A stretch of DNA of 41,671 bases, taken from NCBI GenBank assembly GCA_041666685.1, contig JBAYGJ010000004.1, positions 1 through 41,671 on the forward strand. Reading direction: 5' to 3'. A program made the position numbers and the translations under genes. How positions within the stretch are numbered: position 1 is the first letter of the stretch; each line of letters begins with the position of its first letter. This stretch comes from JBAYGJ01 sp041666685 (GTDB taxonomy: Bacteria; Patescibacteriota; Patescibacteriia; UBA10025; JAHIVO01). Below the pieces are notes generated by a model that had not been told where the DNA came from, did not search any database, and saw nothing but the letters and a program-made list of their open reading frames with translations. Positions 25,674-33,772 of the stretch are shown in pieces.

Positions 25674-26426
25674 ATGAACATTTTTCTTGTGGCAATTTTG
25701 GGGTTGGTTGTGGGTAGTTTTTTGAACGCCGTCATTTATCGTCTCCATGTCGGCGTATCATTCATGCGGGGACGTTCATATTGTCCTCATTGCAAGCATA
25801 GTTTGGTAGCGAAGGACCTTATCCCGTTACTTAGTTATTTACTCCTCAGGGGACACTGCCGGTATTGCCACAAGCCCATTTCATGGCAGTACCCTCTGGT
25901 TGAAGCCGCCATGTCTATCGCTTATGTGTTACTCTATTGGCAGTTCGGCCTGGCGCCGGTCTTTTTTGTTTATATGGTTTTTGCCAGCATCCTGATGCTG
26001 ATTTTTGTCTTTGATTTAAAATATTATTTAATTTTGGACAAGGTAAGCGTCCCGGCCATAGTGTTGGCTTTTATCCTGTCAGTAGCTGTTCTGAAAATCA
26101 GTATGGTCAGCTTATGTATTGGGGCCATCGCGGGCGGCGGTTTCTTTTTGCTCCAGTTCCTTATTTCCCGGGGCAAATGGATCGGAGGCGGCGATATCCG
26201 GCTCGGCATCCTGATGGGCATGATGCTGGGCTGGCCGCACGTCCTGGTCGCTTTAGCCGTCGCATATTTCATCGGATCGTTTATCGGTATTGCGCTGATA
26301 CTTTCGCGCCGCAAAAAATGGCACAGCCAGGTCCCCTTCGGTACATTTTTGACTATCGCCACATACGCAGCTTTTTTTATCGGAGCGAAAATTGTGGAAT
26401 ATTACCAGGGAATTTTAGCCATATGA
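25674..26426 (+). CDS. pilD: Prepilin peptidase PilD
   Basis: 250 aa, the usual length. It is an inner-membrane aspartic protease that removes the pilin leader and often N-methylates the new N-terminus. The methylase-type Zn tetracysteine is present: Cys37/Cys40 (CPHC) and Cys62/Cys65 (CRYC). The peptidase aspartates are in FDLKYYLILD (Asp114 and Asp122) and the GGGD motif (Asp174). About seven to eight hydrophobic segments span the chain. The stop overlaps the start of the next pilin gene (ATGA at 26423-26426). Confidence 0.95.
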   Translation: MNIFLVAILGLVVGSFLNAVIYRLHVGVSFMRGRSYCPHCKHSLVAKDLIPLLSYLLLRGHCRYCHKPISWQYPLVEAAMSIAYVLLYWQFGLAPVFFVYMVFASILMLIFVFDLKYYLILDKVSVPAIVLAFILSVAVLKISMVSLCIGAIAGGGFFLLQFLISRGKWIGGGDIRLGILMGMMLGWPHVLVALAVAYFIGSFIGIALILSRRKKWHSQVPFGTFLTIATYAAFFIGAKIVEYYQGILAI

Positions 26427-27127
26427 ACATATCCATACGGCATCAAAAAGGTTTTACTCTCGCTGAATTGCTCGTTGTCATGGCGATTATCGGCCTGATG
26501 AGCACTTTGGTGTTGGTGAATTTCCAGTCTGGCCGTCGGGCGACAGATCTGAAGGGCGCTTCCACGAGGCTGCTTCAGGACATACGCCTGGCCCAAAGCT
26601 ACACCATAGCCGGCAACAGTTTTAATTATTGCCAGCCGGGTTCGGCAAATCCATATATTCTCTGCCAGTTATATACTGAGTGTGGCGGGTCTCCGCCGAA
26701 CCCGTTGGCATGCAAAAACACCACACCGACAAACGGCTATGGCATCTACATCGGAAATCAGGATACGTATCAGATATTCGGTGACACGAAGCCGGATGGA
26801 ATATTGGAGACGTCGGTAGACTATCAGGTAATCAATCAGGACAATACGTTGAAGAATATCTACATTTTGGGGTATCGGGTCTATTCTACGGTGACTCCCT
26901 CACAAGCAGTGCGCGTCAATGAAGAAGTTGATACGCATCCGGTGTCGGTTACCTTCAGTCCCCCAGAAGGTACGGCCCGACTGTACGTTGATGGATTACT
27001 GAATTCGGATTATACAAACCTTGATATAGTGCTGAAGAGTTCTCATATCGCTGATTTCTGCCGTCGCGTCTCTATCAACATCCTGTCTGGGCAGGTCAGT
27101 GAGAGCCAGGGGAGCTGTACGCCATAA
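26423..27127 (+). CDS. Minor pilin, GspH/FimT-like
   Basis: 234 aa. The same frame is open far upstream, but I start at the ATG at 26423: it overlaps the pilD stop and gives a proper leader, MNISIRHQKG|FTLAELLVVMAIIGLMSTLVLVNF, with Glu5. The following RATDLKGASTRLLQDIRLAQSYTIAGN is a FimT/GspH pattern. Six cysteines (YCQPG, ILCQ, TECGG, LACKN, DFCRR, SCTP) suggest disulfides in the globular part. It is probably a minor pilin that primes pilus assembly. Confidence 0.87.
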   Translation: MNISIRHQKGFTLAELLVVMAIIGLMSTLVLVNFQSGRRATDLKGASTRLLQDIRLAQSYTIAGNSFNYCQPGSANPYILCQLYTECGGSPPNPLACKNTTPTNGYGIYIGNQDTYQIFGDTKPDGILETSVDYQVINQDNTLKNIYILGYRVYSTVTPSQAVRVNEEVDTHPVSVTFSPPEGTARLYVDGLLNSDYTNLDIVLKSSHIADFCRRVSINILSGQVSESQGSCTP

Positions 27128-27129
27128 CT

Positions 27130-27783
27130 ATGAATAGTAAAACCACCAAAGGCCAAACATTACTTGAAGTGCTGATTGCCATCAGTATATTGGTGGTTGT
27201 CCTGGTTACGACTATTTCCCTGATTGTTGCCAGCATCAAGGCCGGACGGGAAAGTACGAATAAGCTGATCGGCACCAGCCTGGCTCGGGAAACTGTCGAG
27301 CTCGTACGTAATATCCGTGACAGCAATTGGGCTGCGACGGCGACGTCGTATTGGGATGGCGGATTGGTAAATGCCACTGATTACCCAAATAATCTGCAGG
27401 ATGTAACTTTCACCCCAGTCATTTCCTTATCCGGATCCGCGGTACCGCTATACTTGGACCCGACGCCCGACGCTTTTACGGATGAAGCGCATTCGGTCGT
27501 TAAGCAGTCAGGCAGCGAATATGTCCAGGGATTGATCACTACCGGCACACGTACGCAGTTTTTCCGGATGGCGTATCTGAATCCAATCTGCCAGGATGCG
27601 GACGGCAATGAAAAAATTTCAAATCAGACGGAACAGGCCGTCTGCGGACAGGGCGGTACGTCGGTCAGTGCATATCCAAATAAGGTCGGTATCCGGGTCA
27701 TTGTCGAAGTCCGATGGCCGGCACCAGATTCAAACAAGCACGTAACAATCGAGGACCATCTGTATAATTGGCAGGTGTTATAA
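27130..27783 (+). CDS. Minor pilin, PilV-like
   Basis: 217 aa. MNSKTTKG|QTLLEVLIAISILVVVLVTTISLI carries Glu5; Gln is found at +1 instead of Phe. The segment LARETVELVRNIRDSNW just after the hydrophobic helix is typical of PilV/GspI-like minor pilins. Three nt separate it from the preceding stop. The C-terminal domain has two cysteines (PICQ and AVCGQ) that may pair. Confidence 0.87.
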   Translation: MNSKTTKGQTLLEVLIAISILVVVLVTTISLIVASIKAGRESTNKLIGTSLARETVELVRNIRDSNWAATATSYWDGGLVNATDYPNNLQDVTFTPVISLSGSAVPLYLDPTPDAFTDEAHSVVKQSGSEYVQGLITTGTRTQFFRMAYLNPICQDADGNEKISNQTEQAVCGQGGTSVSAYPNKVGIRVIVEVRWPAPDSNKHVTIEDHLYNWQVL

Positions 27784-27791
27784 ACCCACCT

Positions 27792-28538
27792 ATGATTTTT
27801 CATGACAACAAAAAAGGTTTTACGTTGATTGAAATGATCGTGTCGCTTTCAATTTTTGTGTTGGTGCTGTTGATTGCCACCGAGGTGTTTGTCGTCATCA
27901 ACCGTTCACAAAGGAAGGTCGCAGCCACGCAAAAAATCCAGGACGACGTCCGGTACCTTATAGAGGTGATGTCGCAGGATGTCAGGCTGAGCCGGATCAA
28001 TTACGCATTTTATGAGTCCAGTGATATCCGGATTGATCTGCACCCAGACGTCACGATGACTGTTCCGGTACGGATTTTAGCCCTAGTAACCCAATCGAAT
28101 GAATTCGTGTTTTATCGGTTTTGGGGGATAACGAATCGGGTCCAGTACTGCAAAGAGTCCACACTTGGATTGTCGTGCAATCCCACGACCGGCACCGGGT
28201 GGAATGACTTGACGCCGGCAGGCGTGTCTATTGCGGATTTGCGATTTGTCATTACGCCGACAGCAGACCCATTTATCACACCGGAATCAAGCGTCCCATG
28301 CGCTGCTGGATCCGGGAAAGGCGGATGTTCCGCGGCTTACGGGTATAGCTGCCCCGTTGCCGGAGGAAGCTGTCAGTATTTTTCTGACGGACAGCATTTC
28401 CAGCCGAAAGTCCGCATGATCATCCAGTCTGTGGCTGACGACCAAGGTTTGCCGGTCGCGTCACGCACGCTGAATCTCCAGAGCGCGGTCTCAAGTCGTG
28501 TCATCCTTGGCCAGGTAAAAAATATCTACCATGATTAA
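27792..28538 (+). CDS. Minor pilin, PilW-like
   Basis: 248 aa from the ATG at 27792. An in-frame ATG exists at 27768 inside pilV, but 27792 gives the normal short leader MIFHDNKKG|FTLIEMIVSLSIFVLVLLIATEVFVVI with Glu5. The following QKIQDDVRYLIEVMSQDVRLSRINYAFYESSD fits PilW/GspJ. A Cys-rich loop lies near the middle to C end (QYCKES, LSCNP, VPCAAG, GCSAAYGYSCPVAGGSCQY). Its 3' end overlaps the next gene by 8 nt. Confidence 0.85.
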   Translation: MIFHDNKKGFTLIEMIVSLSIFVLVLLIATEVFVVINRSQRKVAATQKIQDDVRYLIEVMSQDVRLSRINYAFYESSDIRIDLHPDVTMTVPVRILALVTQSNEFVFYRFWGITNRVQYCKESTLGLSCNPTTGTGWNDLTPAGVSIADLRFVITPTADPFITPESSVPCAAGSGKGGCSAAYGYSCPVAGGSCQYFSDGQHFQPKVRMIIQSVADDQGLPVASRTLNLQSAVSSRVILGQVKNIYHD

Positions 28539-29889
28539 CCCACGCAACAACCGAGGCGAGGCTCTAATCTATTCCCTGCTGGTCATCGGGCTCATTACTG
28601 CGATCGCTCTGACCGTTTCCATGGTGATTATCAACGAACTCCGGCTGACCAGCTCATCGTCCGACGGGGTATTGGCTTACTATGCCGCTGAATCAGGTAT
28701 TGAAAGAGGGTTATACGGCCTGAAGGTAAACCGGGATGCGGGTGTCAGGACTCTCCGTGAAACTGTTGATTTAATCGTGGCATATGCGGAAAATTTTTCG
28801 TCAAATAATGCCAATTACGAAAACAAGCAGACATTTTCGGAGACCTCATTGATACATGACCGGGCTGTTGCTGAAAATGAGTTTGTTCAGGCGGATTTTT
28901 TTGACGTCGATAATCCGCTCGATCCACAGACATCCCCTCCATCGGAAAATCGCCTGATCAATCAGGTTTTTGTACAGAATATCGGTGGGGACGAGAATAC
29001 GTGGGCTGAAGTGTCCTGGATCGGATGGAACAGCGACGGTCTACTGGAAACATCCGTGACGGCAAAAAAAATTCTCGGTCATACGGATTTAACTAATGGA
29101 TGGACTATTAACCTGTCCCAGGCATACAGTGATCCGTCGTCGATCGTAGGGTACCGGCTCAGGATCCGGGCGTTATTCGGTCCCTTGCCAAGCTTATCCG
29201 TAACGCCGCTGTATGAAGGGGCTGAGATTACAAATTTGCCGTCACAAGTTATAGTTAAGTCGGTCGGCAAGCGCAACTCGTTCAAGCAGGCCCTCACGGC
29301 TACGGTCCCGTGGCGATTGCCATTGGCCGGACTCTATGATTATGTGTTATTCAGCGAAGGCGAGCTGACAAAAGATATTATTCTCAGTAAATCCGTTTAT
29401 TCGTCAGGAGTCATCCAGGCTGAGTCGAGTAGAATTTCAAGTTGCGCAGATTGTGCTACTTGCACGCCAATATGGCAGGCGATATTCGCTTCGTGCAGTA
29501 ATGCAAGCTGTACTGTCGGGCCATCTTTATCCTATTGTACGGCTTCGACCATCGGAGTGACGCAGGGGGCTTATACCCTCCCCATCCCGGCATACGTTTC
29601 CGCGGCAGACGAACTGTATGTCAGTATGCGGATGAGGGGTACGACGACGTTGGCTGATATGGTGACGATAGACGATCCGGCTAACGGACAGGTTGGTTTT
29701 ACTTTTTCATCAACCAGTGATACGACCTGGCAGACTTGCACTATTCCGGAATCATTTGGCCTGGGAAGCGTGACGGCGGGGCGGACGATTACCTTTACGA
29801 ACCAAAATACTGCAAATGGGTCGTCACTTGATGTGGATTGGTACCAGATCAGCAGCTACAAAATATTCAATGATTGCCCGACATCATGA
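28531..29889 (+). CDS. PilX-like pilus protein with Cys-rich C-terminal domain
   Basis: 452 aa. The N end MINPRNNRG|EALIYSLLVIGLITAIALTVSMVI plus AAESGIERGLYGL matches the PilX/GspK N-terminal domain; there is no Glu5 (Tyr at that position) and Glu is instead at +1. This is the largest pilin here, with a 400-residue globular domain that includes a Cys cluster (CADCATC...CSNASC...YC) around 305-338 and a beta-rich end (MRMRGTTTLADMVTIDDP). GspK-type proteins cap the pilus tip, so tip localisation is inferred. The stop overlaps the ligA start by ATGA. Confidence 0.83.
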   Translation: MINPRNNRGEALIYSLLVIGLITAIALTVSMVIINELRLTSSSSDGVLAYYAAESGIERGLYGLKVNRDAGVRTLRETVDLIVAYAENFSSNNANYENKQTFSETSLIHDRAVAENEFVQADFFDVDNPLDPQTSPPSENRLINQVFVQNIGGDENTWAEVSWIGWNSDGLLETSVTAKKILGHTDLTNGWTINLSQAYSDPSSIVGYRLRIRALFGPLPSLSVTPLYEGAEITNLPSQVIVKSVGKRNSFKQALTATVPWRLPLAGLYDYVLFSEGELTKDIILSKSVYSSGVIQAESSRISSCADCATCTPIWQAIFASCSNASCTVGPSLSYCTASTIGVTQGAYTLPIPAYVSAADELYVSMRMRGTTTLADMVTIDDPANGQVGFTFSSTSDTTWQTCTIPESFGLGSVTAGRTITFTNQNTANGSSLDVDWYQISSYKIFNDCPTS

Positions 29890-31907
29890 ACACAGCGGAC
29901 GTAAAAAAACGCATAGACAAACTGAAGGCGGAGATTAACCATCACCGCTATCTTTATCATGTCCTCGACAAGCAGGAAATATCCGATGCGGCCCAGGATT
30001 CCCTGAAGCACGAGCTTGCTCTGCTGGAAACCCAGTTTCCGGAATTCATTACTCCGGATTCGCCCACCCAGCGGGTCGGCGGTGAAGCGCTTGATGAATT
30101 CAAAAAAGTCCAGCATCCGGTGCCGATGCTGTCACTCGTGGACGCTTTTTCTGAGGAAGAACTACAGGATTGGGAAAAAAGGAACCGAAAGTTGGTAGCG
30201 AGTACGGCTACCCTGAATTATTTTGCCGAGATAAAGATGGACGGGTTGGCCGTGACATTGAAATATAAAAAAGGGGTTTTGGACCAGGCCGCAACGCGCG
30301 GTGACGGCAAGGTCGGGGAGGATATCACTGAAAATGTCAGGACCATAGAAGCCATCCCGTTGAAGCTGGAATTGGATACGCTGGTACCACAGGCGCGTAC
30401 GGCGGCGCAACGTGACGTGGAAGTGCGCGGTGAAGTGTTTATGTCAAAAAAAGTACTGGAGGAATTAAATAAGCGTCAGGCACAGAACAAGCTGCCGCCA
30501 TTTGCCAATCCCCGTAACGCAGCGGCCGGCTCGGTCCGCCAACTGGATCCGAAAATTACCGCATCGAGGAAACTTAGCTTTATGGCGTATGACCTGGTGA
30601 CCGATCTTGGCCAGCAGACGCACCAACAGGCCCACGATTTGATGACACAGATGGGTTTCCGTTCTGGCGAGTACAATGAATTTTGCTCTGATGCAAATGC
30701 GGTCGAGCTTTATCATACAAAAATCGGAAAAATCCGGTCCAAGTTTCCGTACTGGACCGATGGCATTGTCATTAATGTAAATGACATAAAGCTTTTCAAA
30801 CGGCTCGGTGTTGTCGGCAAGGCACCTCGCGGCGCTTTAGCTTATAAATACCCGGCCGAACAGGCGACTACTATTGTTGAAGACATCCAGGTACAGGTTG
30901 GACGGACCGGTGCGTTGACGCCCGTTGCCCACCTGAAACCAGTTAAAGTCGCCGGCTCGACTGTCTCACGGGCAACGTTACACAATGTCGATGAGATTGA
31001 ACGTCTTGGTGTCAGGATTGGCGATACAGTCATTGTACAAAAAGCCGGTGATGTCATACCTGATATTGTTCAGGTATTGCCAAATCTTCGTACGGGCAAA
31101 GAACGACATTTCAAGATGCCACATAAGTGTCCGGTGTGCGATTCAAAAGTTGAACGCCGATCAGAGGAAGTGGCTTATTATTGTACCAATAAAAATTGCT
31201 ATGCCCAACAGCAGGAGGGGCTGAGCCATTTTGTTTCCAAAACAGCTTTTGATATCGATGGACTTGGTCCCAAGATATTGGAACAGCTGGCACGCGCCGA
31301 CTTGGTGAAGAATCCGGCTGATCTTTTTGACCTGAAGGAAAGCGACCTAGAACCTCTGAAGCGGTTTGCTGAGAAATCAGCCGAGAATTTGGTGCAAGCT
31401 ATCCAGTCAGCAAAAAAAGTGACACTGGCCCGTTTCATTTATGCACTTGGCATCAGGCATGTCGGCGAGGAAACGGCCATTGACCTGGCACAGCATTTCG
31501 GTTCTTTAGAAAAGATCATGCATACCTCGCAGGAGGAATTCAATTCGATCCGGGACATCGGCGGTGTGGTGGCAAAAAGTTTGCATGAATATTTTCAAGA
31601 CGCGCAAAATGTCAGTCTAGTTAAAAAATTATTGCACAAAGGGGTAGTTATTGAATTACAAAAGCAGGTCAACAAACAAACCCCATTGACCGGCAAGAAA
31701 ATTGTCGTTACCGGTACGTTAGATACAATGTCCCGCGATGAGGCCAAAGCCAAAGTCCGCGAGGCAGGCGGGGACTGGGTGTCGTCAGTTTCCAAAAATA
31801 CTGACTATGTCGTCGTGGGGTCAGATCCGGGGTCAAAAGCGGATAAGGCGAAAAAGATCGGCGTGCAGACTATTGATGAACGGGAATTCGTCAGGCTGTT
31901 CAAATAA
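29886..31907 (+). CDS. ligA: NAD-dependent DNA ligase LigA
   Basis: 673 aa from the ATG at 29886, which overlaps the previous stop (an in-frame TTG lies 12 nt upstream). The domains are complete: Ia (1-70), adenylation with catalytic Lys117 in AEIKMDG and TRGDGKVGEDIT, OB fold, Zn finger (CPVC...CTNKNC around nt 31126-31200), helix-hairpin-helix tandem and BRCT (GKKIVVTGTLDTMSRDEAKAKV...). It joins nicks using NAD+. Oddly, in the Ia NMN-binding motif, the usual DAEYD is DAAQD (Gln37 in place of the conserved Tyr). The gene rides at the end of the pilus operon. Confidence 0.97.
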   Translation: MNTADVKKRIDKLKAEINHHRYLYHVLDKQEISDAAQDSLKHELALLETQFPEFITPDSPTQRVGGEALDEFKKVQHPVPMLSLVDAFSEEELQDWEKRNRKLVASTATLNYFAEIKMDGLAVTLKYKKGVLDQAATRGDGKVGEDITENVRTIEAIPLKLELDTLVPQARTAAQRDVEVRGEVFMSKKVLEELNKRQAQNKLPPFANPRNAAAGSVRQLDPKITASRKLSFMAYDLVTDLGQQTHQQAHDLMTQMGFRSGEYNEFCSDANAVELYHTKIGKIRSKFPYWTDGIVINVNDIKLFKRLGVVGKAPRGALAYKYPAEQATTIVEDIQVQVGRTGALTPVAHLKPVKVAGSTVSRATLHNVDEIERLGVRIGDTVIVQKAGDVIPDIVQVLPNLRTGKERHFKMPHKCPVCDSKVERRSEEVAYYCTNKNCYAQQQEGLSHFVSKTAFDIDGLGPKILEQLARADLVKNPADLFDLKESDLEPLKRFAEKSAENLVQAIQSAKKVTLARFIYALGIRHVGEETAIDLAQHFGSLEKIMHTSQEEFNSIRDIGGVVAKSLHEYFQDAQNVSLVKKLLHKGVVIELQKQVNKQTPLTGKKIVVTGTLDTMSRDEAKAKVREAGGDWVSSVSKNTDYVVVGSDPGSKADKAKKIGVQTIDEREFVRLFK

Positions 31908-31938
31908 AAAAGACGGACATCCGGTTGGGATGCCCGTC
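31905..31938 (-). terminator. Intrinsic terminator of the two-gene minus-strand unit
   Basis: GACGGACATCC/GGATGCCCGTC (31912-31922 with 31928-31938; one mismatch, 5-nt loop). On the minus strand it is followed by six T residues (31906-31911). It lies 81 nt after the minus-strand stop at 32020 and immediately at the ligA end, so it may also slow ligA transcription. Confidence 0.75.
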
Positions 31939-32019
31939 AGCTGGAATGGTGCAGCTTCTTATCCGCGGTCTCACGGTCAGGTGAGGGTACGCATTACACT
32001 GCAGTTCCAGGTAATAGGA

Positions 32020-32280
32020 TCATGAGCGTCTCGAAGCTCGCTTGCGCGCTTCCTTCTCTTTTATGTAGAGGGGAAACATTTTGCTCGCGTCATCGAGCGT
32101 CTCTTGGAGCCGGTCTTCAAACTCAGTGGGATCGGAAATTCCCGCCTTATGGAGCAGGAACTTGACGATATCACCAGTTCTCTGACCGAGAGTATTGAGG
32201 CCGCCGTCAGCCAGGTATGACACGATGGTAGCGGTCAGGTACAGCTGGCCAGCGGACTCCTTGGTCAGTGCGTTTGCCAC
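32020..32280 (-). CDS. Small protein of unknown function, 86 aa
   Basis: I place the start at the GTG at 32280 (VANALTKESAGQLYL...), because a strong SD GAGGAGGT (32288-32295) lies 7 nt upstream of it; a GTG at 32289 would be too close. The product looks helical and soluble, with an acidic middle (FEDRLQETLDDASKMF) and a basic C end (KEARKRASRRS). No family is recognised. It is the second gene of a two-gene unit after the 55-aa protein, 46 nt apart, transcribed towards a terminator. Confidence 0.75.
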   Translation of the reverse strand: MANALTKESAGQLYLTATIVSYLADGGLNTLGQRTGDIVKFLLHKAGISDPTEFEDRLQETLDDASKMFPLYIKEKEARKRASRRS

Positions 32281-32326
32281 AGAAATCACCTCCTCATTGG
32301 CTGTTTCAGGGTGGACGGAAAACGGG

Positions 32327-32494
32327 TTATTCAGGATGTGCTGTCCCCGTGAATTGGCCCAGCAGCGCGTTGCCGTGTTCGGAGCTTTTCAGCACCTTCG
32401 TCAGCAGTTTGCTGTTTGATCTCAATTCAAGGATCTTGATGATCTGCGTTATGATCATGATGATTACCAGTACGCACATCAAACCGTCGCCCAT
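32327..32494 (-). CDS. 55-aa small membrane protein
   Basis: ATG at 32494 to TAA at 32327. The SD AAAAGGAGGTGA, almost fully complementary to the 16S tail, lies at the right distance (a 6-nt gap). The protein starts MGDGLMCVLVIIMIITQII, one short membrane helix (about 5-22), followed by KILELRSNSKLLTKVLKSSEHGNALLGQF, an amphipathic charged tail. A consensus promoter lies 80 nt upstream. No family is recognised; the size and layout fit a small membrane regulator or toxin-like peptide, but nothing here proves that. It is shorter than most gene callers accept. Confidence 0.75.
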   Translation of the reverse strand: MGDGLMCVLVIIMIITQIIKILELRSNSKLLTKVLKSSEHGNALLGQFTGTAHPE

Positions 32495-32538
32495 GATTTC
32501 ACCTCCTTTTAAAGAGCGGTTGAGGGTTTTTGGGTTTG

Positions 32539-32602
32539 CGTCTGATATTATTCAGACGATGGATTGACCTAATAAGATAGCAGAAGGAAGTCATATTGTC
32601 AA
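32539..32602 (-). promoter_or_regulatory. Strong minus-strand promoter and leader hairpin for the two small genes
   Basis: On the minus strand: TTGACA (32597-32602), 17-nt spacer, TATCTT (32574-32579) with extended -10 TGC. A 7-bp hairpin CGTCTGA/TCAGACG (32539-32558, loop TATTAT) lies in the transcribed leader about 45 nt ahead of the ATG at 32494. Confidence 0.75.
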
Positions 32603-32618
32603 TGGGCAGGAGCATGAA

Positions 32619-32653
32619 ATAAAAAAAACAGCCAAGGCTTCGCACTGGCTGTT
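32619..32653 (-). terminator. Terminator of the sigma-factor gene
   Basis: AACAGCCA/TGGCTGTT (32627-32634 with 32646-32653, 11-nt loop). On the minus strand the stem is followed by eight T residues (complement of 32619-32626). T residues also follow on the plus side, so it may work both ways. Confidence 0.8.
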
Positions 32654-32655
32654 GG

Positions 32656-33303
32656 TTATTTTTTTTCTTGGTCCATTACCGGCGGAATTCTGACGCGGTA
32701 ATGTTGTAGGATGGCTGGGCAATGGTGTGCCAGATACTGACGCATGATGATCCGAGCTCGGTTGGTGCGTGACTTGATGGTTCCCAAAGGGATGTCTAAC
32801 ATTTCAGCAGCCTCAGTATATGACCTGCCGTCCATGTCGACCATGCGAAAGGCGATACGATATTTTTCTGGCATCATGCTCAGGCAGACGGTAATATGGC
32901 TGGACAGTTTGACGTGGCTGGAATGGGTAGCCGGATCATGGTTTGGGGCGAAGAGAGTGTTTTGGTGGTCTTCAAGCGGTTCTGCGTGTATCCTTTTGTG
33001 GCGTCTCAGCAGGTTACGTGCCAGATTCAGAGCAATGGTGTAGATCCACGTGCTGAACTGGTGATTAAAATTAAAGGTGCTAATATGGCGATGAACCCTG
33101 ATGAAGGTCTCTTGGATGACGTCTTTCGTTTCGTCATCATCCTGAAGCATCTGGCCGATGACATTGGAGAGCCTTGGCTGAAATTCATCCATTATTTCCA
33201 TGAATGCCCTGGCGTCGCCAGTCTGCATGCGCCGTACAATGACTGCCATCGGATCGCGTGATCCGTGGCCCGTACTTTTTTTTCTGCGGGTCGTGGATCC
33301 CAT
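32656..33303 (-). CDS. ECF-type RNA polymerase sigma factor
   Basis: 215 aa with only regions 2 and 4, as in group 4 (ECF) sigma factors. Region 2: EFQPRLSNVIGQMLQDDDETKDVIQETFIRVHRHISTF and QFSTWIYTIALNLARNLLRRHKR, residues ~40-105. Region 4: LSMMPEKYRIAFRMVDMDGRSYTEAAEMLDIPLGTIKSRTNRARI, ~140-190. The start ATG has a GGAGG SD. No anti-sigma factor is recognised next to it; the 55-aa membrane peptide gene further along has its own promoter and could be a partner or target. The basic N end (MGSTTRRKKSTGHGSRD) is unusual for the family. Confidence 0.9.
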   Translation of the reverse strand: MGSTTRRKKSTGHGSRDPMAVIVRRMQTGDARAFMEIMDEFQPRLSNVIGQMLQDDDETKDVIQETFIRVHRHISTFNFNHQFSTWIYTIALNLARNLLRRHKRIHAEPLEDHQNTLFAPNHDPATHSSHVKLSSHITVCLSMMPEKYRIAFRMVDMDGRSYTEAAEMLDIPLGTIKSRTNRARIIMRQYLAHHCPAILQHYRVRIPPVMDQEKK

Positions 33304-33343
33304 GCGATTCCTCCGTGGATGTTCAAAGAACTTTATTCTGTGT

Positions 33344-33373
33344 ACTTTACGGCATTCAACGGTTGCCTGTCAA
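33344..33373 (-). promoter_or_regulatory. Candidate promoter of the sigma-factor gene
   Basis: On the minus strand: TTGACA (33368-33373), 18-nt spacer, TAAAGT (33344-33349). The region from 33304 to 33486 otherwise holds only divergent promoter signals. No typical ECF-type -35 (GGAAC) is seen. Confidence 0.5.
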
Positions 33374-33470
33374 TATAGTGAGGCGTTTGTGCGATGTGAG
33401 TGTGGTCCCCAATCCGATACAGTGTGCGGTTGGATATGGGCAAATGTTACTTTATTTAAAAAAATAACAA

Positions 33471-33479
33471 TGTTATACT
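33471..33479 (+). promoter_or_regulatory. Extended -10 promoter for gatC, likely leaderless
   Basis: TGT directly followed by TATACT (33474-33479). The -35 match (33451-33456) is poor. Only 7 nt separate the -10 from the gatC ATG (33487), so transcription should begin at or next to the start codon. Confidence 0.6.
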
Positions 33480-33486
33480 GGTGTAT

Positions 33487-33771
33487 ATGGAATTGACTGA
33501 AAAGGATGTAGAAAAGCTGGCGACATTAGCCAGAATTGAGCTCACACCAGAAGAAAAAAAGAGGTTTGCCAGCCAGCTCTCTTCAATTTTGGATTACGTC
33601 AAGCAATTGGACGAGGTCGATACGAAAGATGTTGGTTTGGGCACCCACGTACCGCTGACATCTTCATTTCGGCAGGACAGCGCAGAGCCGTGGCCAGACG
33701 TTCAGCCGATTGTCACCCAGTTTCCTGACCGGGCCGGCAATCTTAATAAGATAAAACCAGTACTCGAATAG
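33487..33771 (+). CDS. gatC: Glu/Asp-tRNA amidotransferase subunit C
   Basis: 94 aa from the ATG at 33487 (MELTEKDVEKLATLARIELTPEEK). A GTG two codons upstream (33481) is rejected because the -10 lies right before it. GatC wraps around GatA and stabilises the GatCAB complex that converts Glu-tRNA-Gln to Gln-tRNA-Gln. Typical pattern SQLSSILDYVKQLDEVDT and LRxD-like FRQD. gatA follows after one base; gatB is not in the window. Confidence 0.95.
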   Translation: MELTEKDVEKLATLARIELTPEEKKRFASQLSSILDYVKQLDEVDTKDVGLGTHVPLTSSFRQDSAEPWPDVQPIVTQFPDRAGNLNKIKPVLE

Positions 33772-33772
33772 T

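Noticed and set aside
26114..26422. Upstream in-frame extension of the GspH/FimT-like pilin.
   Set aside because: It overlaps pilD in another frame, would bury the prepilin leader, and the ATG at 26423 has the normal position.
33481..33486. GTG start for gatC two codons upstream.
   Set aside because: It lies at the -10 element, before any possible transcription start; the ATG at 33487 fits the family.
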